A stretch of 64,000 bases of DNA from Sinorhizobium glycinis (GTDB lineage: Bacteria > Pseudomonadota > Alphaproteobacteria > Rhizobiales > Rhizobiaceae). The translations under genes were made by a program, and so were the position numbers. The stretch covers positions 310,492-374,491 of the forward strand of contig NZ_LPUX01000050.1 of the NCBI RefSeq assembly GCF_001651865.1, written 5' to 3'. Shown piece after piece: positions 47,130 to 56,528 of the stretch (the first letter of the stretch is position 1; every line of letters begins with the position of its first letter). Below the pieces are notes generated by a model. The model ran no database searches. It saw only the letters and a program-made list of their open reading frames with translations, and was not told the origin of the DNA.

Positions 47130-47968
47130 GCAGGGTTCCGGCGTATGCGGGTCGAGAACGGATCGACGGCAAGCAGGCGGCCATTGAGCGCGCCCAGCCA
47201 ATCGAGCGACGGACGCAGCCGAACGACCTCGCCGACGACGACGATTGCCGGCGGCTCCAGCCCCGAAGCTCTAACCTCGGCCTCGGCACGGGAAAGCGTG
47301 GTCTCAAGCACCACCTGCTCAGGCGTCGCCGCGTTGCAGACGAAGGCGACCGGCTCGCCAGGCGAACGGCCGGCAGCAATGAGGTTCGCCGAGATCTGCC
47401 CGATATGCTTCATCGCCATATACATGACGATGACCGGCGAGCCCTTGGCGATGCCCTCCCAGTTGATCCGGTCCGGGACAACGCCGGAAGAGTCGTGGCC
47501 GGTCAGGAAGGTGACCGCGTGATTGACTTCGCGGTGGGTTACCGGGATACCGGCATAGGCAAGCCCGCCGATGCCCGCGGTGATGCCCGGCACGATCCGG
47601 AACGGGATGCCGTGTTCGACGAGGGTCAATGCCTCCTCGCCGCCGCGGCCGAACACAAAGGGATCGCCGCCCTTGAGGCGCAGCACCCTCAGCCCGGCGC
47701 GTGCGAGCTCGACGAGGCGGAGCGAGATGTCGCGCTGCTTCGGCGACGGCTTGCCGCCGCGTTTGCCGGCGAATTCGAGCGTGGCGCCCGGCTTGGCAAG
47801 CGTCAGGCAATCGGCATTCACCAGCGCATCGTGAACGATCACATCCGCCTGGCGAAGCGCATTGGCGGCATGCAGCGTCAAAAGGCCCGGATCGCCGGGG
47901 CCGGCGCCGACCAGCCAGACGGAACCGGGATTGAGTTCGGGCAGCCCGGCAAAAAAACTATCGGTCAC
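47126..47968 (-). CDS. cobA: uroporphyrinogen-III C-methyltransferase
   Basis: A 280-residue SAM-dependent methyltransferase making precorrin-2, the entry step of cobalamin synthesis. The SAM-binding VWLVGAGPGDPGLLTLHA and the RLKGGDPFVFGRGGEE motif are intact, and there is no CysG-type N-terminal dehydrogenase/ferrochelatase part, as expected for a dedicated CobA. The start is GTG 47968 with a gggag site. It precedes and overlaps cobB. Confidence 0.96.
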   Translation of the reverse strand: MTDSFFAGLPELNPGSVWLVGAGPGDPGLLTLHAANALRQADVIVHDALVNADCLTLAKPGATLEFAGKRGGKPSPKQRDISLRLVELARAGLRVLRLKGGDPFVFGRGGEEALTLVEHGIPFRIVPGITAGIGGLAYAGIPVTHREVNHAVTFLTGHDSSGVVPDRINWEGIAKGSPVIVMYMAMKHIGQISANLIAAGRSPGEPVAFVCNAATPEQVVLETTLSRAEAEVRASGLEPPAIVVVGEVVRLRPSLDWLGALNGRLLAVDPFSTRIRRNPA

Positions 47969-48075
47969 CGCTTGTTACTCCCGGCCTCGCGAACATCTGA
48001 GCTGATTCTCTTTTGAAGGGAATGGTGGCAAAACATTGAATTTGCGAAGAAACGACTCGTTGGCCGCACAAAACA

Positions 48076-48534
48076 TCAGCCGACTCCCGATTCGCCTGTT
48101 TCGGTTCCGCGGGTACCGGCCTCGTACCGCGGTCCCGCAACCGCTGCCGTTGCGCGGGCCGAGCGCATCTTCGGAACGAGCAGGACTGCATCGCACCCCG
48201 CCCCTGCCAATGCCGCTCCCTCGGCGACGCCGTGGCAGCCGGTATGGGTAAAAACGATCTCGGACGGATTCTGGAGTCGCGTCGCTTCCGCCTCGAGTGT
48301 CGCCGCGTCGAAGAAGCGGACGGGCACGGAAAAATGCCGACCCGCCGCATGAATGGCGGGCTCTTCGGCACGCGCGTCGAGCGAAGCGACGAACGCGACA
48401 TCTCTTCTCCCCGCGCCGGCACCCGCGAGTGCCTGCTCGGCAAGCGCGATCACTTCCGCCGGCTCGGTGTTTCGCTCGCAGCCGAGACCGAGAACGAGTT
48501 TCGCGGTTGGATCTGGCCCTTTGACCGAAGGCAT
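48076..48534 (-). CDS. cobE: cobalamin biosynthesis protein CobE
   Basis: A 152-residue protein related to the C-terminal domain of CbiG, a recognised but poorly understood member of the aerobic cobalamin pathway. Marks are the LVLGLGCERNTEPAEVIALA opening, VAFVASLDARAEEPA, and HTGCHGVAEGAALAGAG. The ATG at 48534 was chosen because an upstream in-frame start lacks family features. It is 107 bases before cobA and is the first gene of the group. I found no riboswitch upstream of it. Confidence 0.88.
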   Translation of the reverse strand: MPSVKGPDPTAKLVLGLGCERNTEPAEVIALAEQALAGAGAGRRDVAFVASLDARAEEPAIHAAGRHFSVPVRFFDAATLEAEATRLQNPSEIVFTHTGCHGVAEGAALAGAGCDAVLLVPKMRSARATAAVAGPRYEAGTRGTETGESGVG

Positions 48535-48996
48535 CTGCAGTGAGGCTCCCCCGCAGCGCCACGCCTCCCCCGGATGCACAAGCGCTGCAAATCATTAACA
48601 TCTGCGCGAGATCCCCATACCCCTGGGGTTTGGAGCCGCGCAGCGGTCGGCGTTCAGACGAAGCGCCGGCCTGGGCAGACAGCCGCACCGGTCTGGACAG
48701 CACCGGATCTGGCCCCCTGGATGGGTCGACCGCACCGGACGCTCTTTCGATCCGCTCGCACGGACGCCGTCGCATGATCTTCATTTCTACCGAAGGGCAT
48801 CCGGGCGGTCAAACCGGTTTGCGCCATCGAGGCGTCGTAAACGGCGCAGGCGAGATGCGCCGTCCGTCCCGGCTGACCGAGGCAGCGAGCTTGCAGCAGA
48901 ACAGCATCTTCTGCGGAAATTGGCGCGGACAATCCTTTGCTTTTCTCCGCCGGCTCTGACACAACGCGGAAGCTATCGTTTCGCATCGAGCCTTCC
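48535..48996. other. divergent intergenic region, no gene or riboswitch found
   Basis: About 462 bases between cobE and the TauE-like gene. It is crossed by shadow frames on both strands. I searched for the B12-box sequence (agccaggagacctgcc) and its complement and did not find it, so control of cobE-A-B-C-D is not evident. Confidence 0.4.
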
Positions 48997-49782
48997 GTGA
49001 CCGACCTCGCCTTCCACATCCTGCTTTTCCTGTTCGCGGCCGCCTTCCTCGCCGGATTCATCGATTCGATCGCCGGCGGCGGCGGGATGATCACCATCCC
49101 CGCCATGCTGATCGCCGGCATTCCGCCGCTCGGAACGCTCGGTACCAACAAGCTGCAATCGCTGTTCGGTTCCGGTTCCGCCAGCATCGCCTATGCGCGC
49201 CACGGCCACGTGAACCTCAAGGAACAGCTGCCGATGGCGCTGATGTCGGCCGCCGGGTCGGTGCTCGGCGCATTGATCGCGACGGTCGTTCCAGCCGATG
49301 CGCTCAAAGGGGTATTGCCCTTTCTGCTGATCGCAATCGCGGTCTATTTCGGCTGCAAACCGAATATCGGCGATGTCGAAAAGCACCGCCGCATGTCGGC
49401 ATTTCTCTTCACCCTCACCTTCGTACCGCTCATCGGCCTCTATGACGGCATTTTCGGACCGGGCACGGGCTCATTCTTCATGCTCGGCTTCGTCTCGCTC
49501 GCCGGCTACGGCATCCTCAAGGCGACGGCCCATACGAAGTTCCTGAATTTCGGCTCCAATCTCGGCGCATTCATCGTCTTCGTTCTCTATGGCGCCGTGC
49601 TCTGGAAAGTGGGGCTGATCATGGGCGCCGGCCAGTTCCTCGGCGCACAGGTCGGCTCCCGCTACGCGATGGCGAAGGGCGCGAGGATCATCAAGCCGTT
49701 GCTCGTCGTCGTCTCGATCGCATTGGCAATCCGGCTGCTTGCCGATCCGATGCATCCGCTCAGAATTTGGCTCGGGGTCTGA
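48997..49782 (+). CDS. TauE/SafE (TSUP) family permease
   Basis: A membrane protein of 261 residues from GTG 48997 (a TTG 20 codons upstream is the alternative) with about eight hydrophobic segments in two similar halves. Halves are marked by FIDSIAGGGGMITIPAMLIA and GLYDGIFGPGTGSFFMLGFV, the duplicated TSUP signature. The family exports sulfite, sulfoacetate or other organosulfur anions, and some members are proposed to move metals. Being wedged between two cobalamin operons, a link to cobalt is conceivable but unproven. Confidence 0.88.
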   Translation: MTDLAFHILLFLFAAAFLAGFIDSIAGGGGMITIPAMLIAGIPPLGTLGTNKLQSLFGSGSASIAYARHGHVNLKEQLPMALMSAAGSVLGALIATVVPADALKGVLPFLLIAIAVYFGCKPNIGDVEKHRRMSAFLFTLTFVPLIGLYDGIFGPGTGSFFMLGFVSLAGYGILKATAHTKFLNFGSNLGAFIVFVLYGAVLWKVGLIMGAGQFLGAQVGSRYAMAKGARIIKPLLVVVSIALAIRLLADPMHPLRIWLGV

Positions 49783-49833
49783 TCGCGCCGGCCGCTTCCA
49801 GGGACGGCGCTTGAAAATGCCAGCCCCGCCGCG

Positions 49834-50478
49834 TCAGAACTCGACGCCCTTCTGCCCCTTGATGCCGGAGCGGAACGGATGCTTGACGAGTTCCATCTCG
49901 GTCACCAGATCGGCGATCTCGATCAAATCCTCCTTGGCGTTGCGGCCGGTCAGCACCACATGGGTCATGTGCGGCTTCTCTTCCTTGAGAAAGCGGACGA
50001 CCTCGGCGATGTCGATGTAATCGTAGCGCAGCGCGATATTGATCTCGTCGAGCAGCACCATGGAATTGCGCTCGTCGCGGATCAGTTCCTTGGCCTTCTC
50101 CCAGGCTTTCTCGGCCGTCGCCACGTCGCGGGCGCGGTCCTGCGTCTCCCAGGTGAAGCCTTCGCCGAGCGTGTAGAACTGGCAGAGATCACCGAAATGC
50201 TTGTCGATCAGATCGCGCTCGCCGGTCTGCATGGCGCCCTTGATGAACTGCACGACGGCGCAGGGCATGCCATGGGCGATGTGGCGGAAGATCATGCCGA
50301 AACCGGCGGTCGACTTGCCCTTGCCCTTGCCGGTGTGGACGATGACCAAGCCCTTCTCGTCGGTCTTCGTCGCCATGATCTTGTCTCGCGCCGTCTTCTT
50401 CTTCGCCATCTTCATGGCGTGACGGGCTTCGTCCTTCTCGGCGACCGGTTCGCCGGTGTTTGTAGTTTCGTCGCTCAT
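49834..50478 (-). CDS. cobO: cob(I)yrinic acid a,c-diamide adenosyltransferase
   Basis: A 214-residue ATP:corrinoid adenosyltransferase (CobA/BtuR type) that attaches the upper adenosyl ligand after cobalt insertion. The P-loop is VHTGKGKGKSTAGFG, and FTWETQDRARD and LLDEINIALRYDYI follow. A charged N-terminal extension of about 40 residues (Lys/Glu-rich) precedes the fold. ATG 50478 has a tagggagga site, and it begins ten bases after cobN, as in the classical cobP-W-N-O order. Confidence 0.96.
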   Translation of the reverse strand: MSDETTNTGEPVAEKDEARHAMKMAKKKTARDKIMATKTDEKGLVIVHTGKGKGKSTAGFGMIFRHIAHGMPCAVVQFIKGAMQTGERDLIDKHFGDLCQFYTLGEGFTWETQDRARDVATAEKAWEKAKELIRDERNSMVLLDEINIALRYDYIDIAEVVRFLKEEKPHMTHVVLTGRNAKEDLIEIADLVTEMELVKHPFRSGIKGQKGVEF

Positions 50479-50488
50479 CGTGTCCTCC

Positions 50489-53400
50489 CTATTCGTTTCC
50501 GGCGCGCGAGCGGTCCGTCGCCGCGCCGCCTGACAGGCTGTTCAGTTCAAATCGCGCCGAGTTGGAGCGCGGGTTCCACAAAGCGCGATCGACCGCCTCA
50601 AGGAACCGCTGGGCGATCTCGGCAAGGGCGGCCGGGTTCTTGTCGCGCAGGAAATCGAGGACCTTTTCATCGGCGATGAAGGCCCGGTAGGCAGCCTCGA
50701 AATGGTGGTCGCGCACAGCCCCGGTCGTCGCGGCAAAGGCGAACATGTAATCGACTGTCGCGGCAATCTCGAAGGCGCCCTTGTAGCCGTGGCGCATGAC
50801 CCCGTCGATCCATTTCGGATTCACGACGCGGGCCCGCACCACGCGTCCGATCTCCTCCTCCAGCGAGCGGATCACCGGCTTTTCCGGACGGGAGTGATCA
50901 TTGTGGTAGATCGCCGGGCGCTGCCCGCTGAGATGCTCGGCGGCAGCGCTCATGCCGCCCTCGAACTGGTAGTAGTCGTCGCTGTCGAGCAGATCGTGCT
51001 CGCGGTTGTCCTGATTCTGGACGACGGCTTCGATCGTGCGCAGGCGCTCCTCGAAAATACCGCGCTCCGCCTTGCCGTCTTCGCCTGCGCCATAGGCATA
51101 GCCGCCCCAGGTGAGATAGGTTTCCGCGAGATCGCCGCGCTTCTCCCAGCCTTTTTCATCGATAAGTGCCTGGAGGCCAGCGCCATAGGCACCCGGCTTC
51201 GCGCCGAAAACACGATAGGAGGCGCGGCGCGCCGCCTCCTTCGGCTCGACACCCTTTTCCTCGAGCCGCCGCGCTTCCGCGCGCATCCGGGCGGCGATCA
51301 TGTTGTCGGCATCGTCCTCCTCGAGCGCGCCGATCGCGCGGATCGCCTTGTCGAAAAGCGCGATCTGCTCCGGGAAGGCGTCGCGGAAGAAGCCGGATAT
51401 CCTCAGTGTGACATCGACGCGCGGTCGGCCGAGCACGGCGAGCGGCACGATCTCGTAGCCGGTCACCCGGCGCGAGGCCATGTCCCAGACCGGCTTCGCT
51501 CCGATCAGCGCCAGCGCCTGGGCGATATCGTCGCCGCCGGTGCGCATGTTGGACGTGCCCCAGGCGGTGAGCCCGAAGGACGACGGCCATTCGCCATGGT
51601 CCTGCAGATAGCGGCGGATCAGCAGTTCGGCGGATTTCTTGCCGAGTTCGTAGGCCGCCGGCGTCGGCACGGCGCGGCTGTCGACGGAATAGAAGTTGCG
51701 GCCGGTCGGCAGCACGTCGGGACGGCCGCGCGTCGGCGCACCGGAAGGCCCCGGCGCCACGAAGCGGCCGTCGAGGCCGGTGAGGAGACCCTTGATCTCC
51801 GCTGCACCCGAGCCTTGGATCGAAGGCTTCAACCGTGCCTCGATCTCCTCGAGGACGGCGCGCGTGTTCGTCCAACCGTCGGGGCAGGCGGTCTCGCCCG
51901 ATACCAGTTTGGTCGCGAGAAGTTCGATGCGCTCGACTGTATCGCCCGCGGTTCGCCAGGGGGCGTCGGAGAGGGTGGCGAGGAGATCGGGCTTCGGGCC
52001 AATCCACGGCGCCGACATGACGCAATCGAGCGGGTCGAAGGGATGCGGGGGAATACCCCCCTCTGCCCTGCCGGGCATCTCCCCCACAAGGGGGGAGATT
52101 GGCGGGTGGCCACCGGCCTTTTCCCTAGTCTCATTGGAGATGATGGCGCGACATGCGGCCGTCGGGCCTGCCTGGGTTTCGACGGTCTTTTTGGTGGAAG
52201 TGCTAACATCCCTAATCTCCCCCCTTGTGGGGGAGATGTCCGGCAGGACAGAGGGGGGTACCTTCACCGAGCCACCCAACCCCAAGTCTACCGCAATCGC
52301 CCGCTGCAAACTCTGATCCCCTCCCTCGCCCAGGGCGCGCGGCACCCGGGCGAGCGCAACGGTCAGATCGGTCAACAGCCGTCCCTCCGGCGCCACGCCG
52401 AAGATATGCAGCCCGTCGCGAATCTGCATCTCCTTGAGGTCGCAGAGATAGGCGTCGAGCTTTTCGAGCGCCTTGTCGTCGCTATCGCCCTTTTCGATGC
52501 CGGCGTCCTGATCGAGGCCGATGTCGCGGACGAGATCGAGGATTTGGCGGCTGAGCAAGCGCAGCCGCCGTGGATCGCCGCCGGCCGCCTCGTAATACTC
52601 GTCGACCAGCGCTTCGAGGTCCTTGAGCGGTCCGTAGGATTCGGCTCGCGTCAAAGGCGGCGTCAGATGGTCGATGATCACCGCACTGGTGCGGCGTTTC
52701 GCCTGCGTCCCCTCTCCGGGATCGTTGACGATGAAGGGATAGAGATGCGGCGTCGGGCCGAAGACCGCCTCGGGATAGCAGGTTTCGCAAAGCGCCAGCG
52801 CCTTGCCGGGCAGCCATTCGAGATTGCCGTGCTTGCCCATGTGGACAATGGCGTCGGCGCCGAAGACCTGCCGCAGAAAGGCGTAAAAGGCGAGATAGCC
52901 GTGCGGGGGAACGAGGTCCGGCGCGTGATAGGTTTCCTTCGGATCGATATTGTAGCCGCGGGCCGGCTGGATGCCGACGATGACGTCTCCGAACCGGGCA
53001 AGCGGCAGCGCGAATTGGCCATCGAGGAAGAAGGGGTCGGCCTCCGGGGCACCCCAGCGCCCGCTCACCTGCTGCTGAATCTCTTGCGGAAGAGAGGCGA
53101 GGAAGTCATTGTAAGAGCGCAGAGAAATCGTCTCACGGATTTCCCGGTCGCGGCTTGCCGCATTGGTCGGCCCGGCCATCAGGAAGCGGATCAGGGCGTC
53201 GCCGTCTTCGGGCAGATCGCTGATCGCATAGCCTTCCGCCGCCATCGCCTTCAGCACTTCGAGCGTGCCGGCGGGGGTATCGAGACCGACGCCGTTGCCG
53301 AGGCGGCCGTCGCGGTTCGGATAATTGGCCATGACGATGGCGACCCGCCGCGCCTCCGGCCCCGCACGCCGCAGCTTTGTCCAATTGGCGGCGAGCCGGG

Positions 53401-54688
53401 CGGAGAAGCGCACGCGATCGGCAAGCGGCTCGTGGCCGACGATGTTTGCCTCGACTAGGGGGTCATATACCGAAGCCGACTTGAAGGAGACCGCGCGCGA
53501 AAGGATGCGCCCGTCCACCTCCGGCAGAGCGACATTCATGCCGAGGTCGCGCGCCATCAGCCCTTGCGGCGAGGCTTCCCATGCCTCGCGGGAGGACCCT
53601 GAAAAGATGACCTGCAGCACCGGCGCGCCGGTGGATTCCAGCACCGTCGGCTGCCGGTCGGCGCCGGGTGCCGAGACGGCGAAGCCGGTGGCATTCATCA
53701 CCACATCCGGCGCCGCCTCGGAGAAGATGGCCTCGAGCGTGCCGATCGAGACCTGCTCCTTGAGGCTCGAGACGAAGACGGGGAGCGCGCGCATGCCATC
53801 GGCCGCCAGCGCGTCTATGAGCGCCTCGACGGGTTTGGTCTCACCGCTTTGCACGAGGGCGCGATAGAAGCAGATGGCGACGATGGGGTGGGTCTCCACG
53901 ACCGGAGACGTACCCCCCTCTGCCCTGCCGGGCATCTCCCCCACAAGGGTGGAGATTAGCGCGTGGCTACCGCCTGTTTCCCCAACTCTGTCAGCCTGCG
54001 GCCTCACCTCAATTTCGGCCGCGGGTGAGGAGCGAACGCTCGCCTCCCTGCTCTCCCCCCTTGTGGGGGAGATGTCCGGCAGGACAGAGGGGGGTATTGT
54101 CGAGCCCGCAACAGCTTTCCACCGCTCGACCCCGATCACGCCTTCGCCCGGCCACCATATACCGGCCTTGAGCAATGGCCGAGCCGGCTGCGGCTTTTCG
54201 CCGCCGTCGATCAGCGCCTCGGCATAGTCGAGGAACAGGCTGGCATTGTCGGCTCCGCCCTCGGTGAAATAGGCCCAGAGACGCTGACGGTCTTCTGCCG
54301 AGACGGTAGAAAATGGCTCAAGGCCGGGGTCGGGCTTGTCGTCACCCGGCAGCACGGCAATCTCGAACTTGCCCGCGACCGCCGCCGCATAGAGCGCTTC
54401 CAGCACGTATCGAAAATAGCTGGCGCCGCCGAGCGGTCGGACGACGATCAGCTTCGCATGGCGTGCCGTACGTTCGGCATAGGTATCGACCGACATCGGA
54501 TGCATGAGGTTCATCAGGCTCGCGATGCGCAAGCTCTTCGCCCCTGCGCGCCGCCGATGGGCGGCGGCGATCGAGGCAAGCTCCGTATCCGCGGCTGACA
54601 GGAACAGGATATCGGCCGGGCTCTGCCCGAGGTCGATCGCTTCGTTACCGTCCGCGATCGTGCCCTTCTGGGCTAGGAGGAGGTGCAT
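50489..54688 (-). CDS. cobN: aerobic cobaltochelatase subunit CobN with two repeat-derived insertions
   Basis: The large subunit of the ATP-dependent CobNST chelatase that inserts Co2+ into hydrogenobyrinic acid a,c-diamide. From ATG 54688 it has 1399 residues, about 125 more than the roughly 1275 of the characterised protein. The excess is accounted for by two in-frame palindromic-repeat insertions at residues about 199-259 and 811-878, which share PPSVLPDISPTRGE and VGEMPGRAEGG. Conserved CobN/BchH blocks (IVHMGKHGNLEWLPGK, LTAWGTSNMRTGGDDIAQ, KGAFEIAATVDYMFAFAA) are intact, so the protein is probably functional. The longer upstream start lies in repeat sequence and was rejected. Confidence 0.96.
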   Translation of the reverse strand: MHLLLAQKGTIADGNEAIDLGQSPADILFLSAADTELASIAAAHRRRAGAKSLRIASLMNLMHPMSVDTYAERTARHAKLIVVRPLGGASYFRYVLEALYAAAVAGKFEIAVLPGDDKPDPGLEPFSTVSAEDRQRLWAYFTEGGADNASLFLDYAEALIDGGEKPQPARPLLKAGIWWPGEGVIGVERWKAVAGSTIPPSVLPDISPTRGESREASVRSSPAAEIEVRPQADRVGETGGSHALISTLVGEMPGRAEGGTSPVVETHPIVAICFYRALVQSGETKPVEALIDALAADGMRALPVFVSSLKEQVSIGTLEAIFSEAAPDVVMNATGFAVSAPGADRQPTVLESTGAPVLQVIFSGSSREAWEASPQGLMARDLGMNVALPEVDGRILSRAVSFKSASVYDPLVEANIVGHEPLADRVRFSARLAANWTKLRRAGPEARRVAIVMANYPNRDGRLGNGVGLDTPAGTLEVLKAMAAEGYAISDLPEDGDALIRFLMAGPTNAASRDREIRETISLRSYNDFLASLPQEIQQQVSGRWGAPEADPFFLDGQFALPLARFGDVIVGIQPARGYNIDPKETYHAPDLVPPHGYLAFYAFLRQVFGADAIVHMGKHGNLEWLPGKALALCETCYPEAVFGPTPHLYPFIVNDPGEGTQAKRRTSAVIIDHLTPPLTRAESYGPLKDLEALVDEYYEAAGGDPRRLRLLSRQILDLVRDIGLDQDAGIEKGDSDDKALEKLDAYLCDLKEMQIRDGLHIFGVAPEGRLLTDLTVALARVPRALGEGGDQSLQRAIAVDLGLGGSVKVPPSVLPDISPTRGEIRDVSTSTKKTVETQAGPTAACRAIISNETREKAGGHPPISPLVGEMPGRAEGGIPPHPFDPLDCVMSAPWIGPKPDLLATLSDAPWRTAGDTVERIELLATKLVSGETACPDGWTNTRAVLEEIEARLKPSIQGSGAAEIKGLLTGLDGRFVAPGPSGAPTRGRPDVLPTGRNFYSVDSRAVPTPAAYELGKKSAELLIRRYLQDHGEWPSSFGLTAWGTSNMRTGGDDIAQALALIGAKPVWDMASRRVTGYEIVPLAVLGRPRVDVTLRISGFFRDAFPEQIALFDKAIRAIGALEEDDADNMIAARMRAEARRLEEKGVEPKEAARRASYRVFGAKPGAYGAGLQALIDEKGWEKRGDLAETYLTWGGYAYGAGEDGKAERGIFEERLRTIEAVVQNQDNREHDLLDSDDYYQFEGGMSAAAEHLSGQRPAIYHNDHSRPEKPVIRSLEEEIGRVVRARVVNPKWIDGVMRHGYKGAFEIAATVDYMFAFAATTGAVRDHHFEAAYRAFIADEKVLDFLRDKNPAALAEIAQRFLEAVDRALWNPRSNSARFELNSLSGGAATDRSRAGNE
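52056..52258. repeat. 203-bp palindromic element, family B, inside cobN
   Basis: Ends cccccctctgccctgccggg and its inverse match the intergenic copy at 39263. It is flanked by ta on both sides. Translated on the minus strand in the cobN frame, it encodes about 68 extra residues beginning PPSVLPDISPTRGE and ending SPLVGEMPGRAEGG. Confidence 0.92.
53913..54094. repeat. 182-bp palindromic element, family B, inside cobN (second copy)
   Basis: Same termini as the 52056 element, also flanked by ta. It encodes about 61 residues in the cobN frame, again PPSVLPDISPTRGE ... STLVGEMPGRAEGG, with a different centre. It is 21 bases (seven codons) shorter than the other coding copy. Confidence 0.92.
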
Positions 54689-54717
54689 GACATTCGCCCG
54701 TAAGCGCTGTGAAGAGA

Positions 54718-54904
54718 CCCCTCCCCAACCCCTCCCCACAAGGGGGAGGGGCTAGCCGGTGCCTCGCGCAGGCTCTCCACAAGAGGCAACCGTCTTGCCA
54801 CACGCATGCGCCCATGCCACATCGCAGCGACCGATCTAGAGCGTAGCAGTTCCGGCAGACGCCGCCGAAGCCCCTCCCCCTTGTGGGGAGGGGTTGGGGA
54901 GGGG
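54718..54904. repeat. 187-bp palindromic element, family C copy 2
   Basis: Inverted ends of about 38 bp (cccctccccaacccctcccc / ggggaggggttggggagggg) around a unique centre. It is homologous to the element at 19853. It lies in the 244-base gap between cobW and cobN inside the cob operon, just upstream of the cobN start. Confidence 0.85.
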
Positions 54905-54932
54905 TACTTCCCGAACACCTTCAAAACTAACC

Positions 54933-55997
54933 TCACACCAGCGCCGAGATTGCCGCCCGCACCGCGGCCTCATCCATGTCGTGCAGGCCGATGACGACGA
55001 GGCGCGTGCCGCGCGTCTCGCCGGGTGCCCAGGCGCGGTCGTAATATTGATCGATACGGCTGCCGACCGCCTGGATCAGCAGACGCATGGGCTTGTCCGG
55101 AACATCGGCGAAGCCTTTGAGGCGCAATATGTCGTGCTCCGCGACGACACCCTTGAGACGATCGATGAAGCGTGCCGGATCGGCGACCGCTCCGAGCTCG
55201 ACCACGAAGCTGTCGAACTCATCATGATCGTGCTCCTCGCCCGCCTCGTGGTCCATCTCGTGATGCGATTTGCGGTTGGCGATCTCGCCCTCGGTACCGA
55301 CGCCGAGGCCGAGCAGGATCGCAGCCGCCACCTCGCCGTTCCTTGCCTCGATCATCGTCGGCTTGCGGCTGATGCGGGAGGCGACCTCGTCGCGCACGGA
55401 CTTCAGGCCGGCGGCGTCGATGAGATCGGTCTTGTTGAGGACGATGAGGTCGGCGGCGGTGAGCTGGTCCTCGAAAAGCTCTTCGAGCGGGCTCTCGTGG
55501 TCGAGATTGTCGTCGTTGACGCGCAGCGCATCGACCTTGTCGTGATCGTCGGCAAAGCGGCCGGCGGCAACGGCGGCGCTGTCGACGACTGTTACGACCC
55601 CATCCACCGTCACTTCGCTGCGGATGTCCGGCCAGTTGAAGGCGGCGACCAGCGGCTGCGGGAGCGCGAGCCCGGAGGTCTCGATGACGATATGATCCGG
55701 GCGGTTCTCGCGCTCGAGCAGTTTCGTCATGGTCGGAATGAAGTCGTCGGCAACTGTGCAGCAGATGCAGCCGTTGGTAAGCTCGATGATGTCCTCTTCC
55801 GAACAGGCCTCAGCACCGCAACCCTTGAGCACGTCGCCGTCGACACCGAGGTCCCCGAACTCATTGATGATCAGTGCAATCCGCTTGCCGTCGGCATTCT
55901 GCAGCAGATTGCGGATCATCGTGGTCTTGCCGGCACCGAGGAAGCCGGTGATGACCGTGGCGGGGATCTTGCCCGGTTGGGGCTTTGCAAGTGTCAT
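54933..55997 (-). CDS. cobW: CobW GTPase
   Basis: A 354-residue COG0523/CobW G3E GTPase, thought to deliver or sense metal for cobaltochelatase. Walker A is GFLGAGKTT, the metal-binding motif GCICC (TNGCICCTVADDF) is intact, and base recognition is NKTD. A His/Asp/Glu-rich loop (SHHEMDHEAGEEHDHDEFD, about 243-262) precedes the C-terminal CobW domain. ATG 55997 with an aaggg site follows closely on cobP. A family-C repeat lies after its stop. Confidence 0.96.
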   Translation of the reverse strand: MTLAKPQPGKIPATVITGFLGAGKTTMIRNLLQNADGKRIALIINEFGDLGVDGDVLKGCGAEACSEEDIIELTNGCICCTVADDFIPTMTKLLERENRPDHIVIETSGLALPQPLVAAFNWPDIRSEVTVDGVVTVVDSAAVAAGRFADDHDKVDALRVNDDNLDHESPLEELFEDQLTAADLIVLNKTDLIDAAGLKSVRDEVASRISRKPTMIEARNGEVAAAILLGLGVGTEGEIANRKSHHEMDHEAGEEHDHDEFDSFVVELGAVADPARFIDRLKGVVAEHDILRLKGFADVPDKPMRLLIQAVGSRIDQYYDRAWAPGETRGTRLVVIGLHDMDEAAVRAAISALV

Positions 55998-56000
55998 GAG

Positions 56001-56528
56001 TCAACCCTTCATTTTCAGCGGCAACCCGGCCGCGACGAAATAGACTTCGGCGGAATTCTCCGCGACGATCTGGTGCAGGCGGCCGGCATGATCACGGAAG
56101 TCGCGCGCCATGCGGTTTTCCGGAACGATACCGAGACCGACCTCGTTCGAGACGAAGATGAGCCGCGCCTGCATACCGGGCAGCAATGCGGCCAGTGCCG
56201 CAAACTCGGCTGCCATGTCGCGCCCTTCCATCATCAAGTTCGTGACCCACAGGGTGAGGCAGTCGACGAGGATGGCGCGCCCTGGAGAATCCAGGCTGCG
56301 AAGCAGACCGGAAAGCTCGACCGGTTCTTCATGCGTCGTCCAGCCCTTGCCCTGCCGCGCCGCCTGGTGACGGGCGATGCGGTCGCGCATTTCCTCGTCA
56401 TAGGCGCGGCCGGTCGCGACATAGTGCATCGCGAGCCCCGAGGCTTCGACGAGCCTTTCCGCGAAACTCGATTTTCCGGAGCGCGCGCCGCCGAGCACGA
56501 GGACCGGGCCTGCATTGGGGATTGTCAT
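56001..56528 (-). CDS. cobP: adenosylcobinamide kinase / guanylyltransferase
   Basis: A 175-residue bifunctional enzyme (CobP/CobU) that phosphorylates adenosylcobinamide and transfers GMP to it. The P-loop is [13 protein letters not shown], followed by the [12 protein letters not shown] and [12 protein letters not shown] motifs and [20 protein letters not shown]. It is the first recognised gene of the cobP-W-N-O operon. Its ATG overlaps the stop of a small upstream ORF (ATGA), and its own ribosome binding site is weak, which suggests translational coupling. Confidence 0.96.
   Translation of the reverse strand: MTIPNAGPVLVLGGARSGKSSFAERLVEASGLAMHYVATGRAYDEEMRDRIARHQAARQGKGWTTHEEPVELSGLLRSLDSPGRAILVDCLTLWVTNLMMEGRDMAAEFAALAALLPGMQARLIFVSNEVGLGIVPENRMARDFRDHAGRLHQIVAENSAEVYFVAAGLPLKMKG

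Noticed and set aside
48535-48996. Second cobalamin riboswitch before cobE
   Set aside because: Neither the B12 box nor the CCCGCnACTGT block was found on either strand in this gap.
50702-53458. 918-codon plus-strand open frame opposite cobN
   Set aside because: It is the antisense shadow of the high-GC cobN gene; the translation has no domain signature and is Arg/His/Gly-rich, as typical for such shadows.
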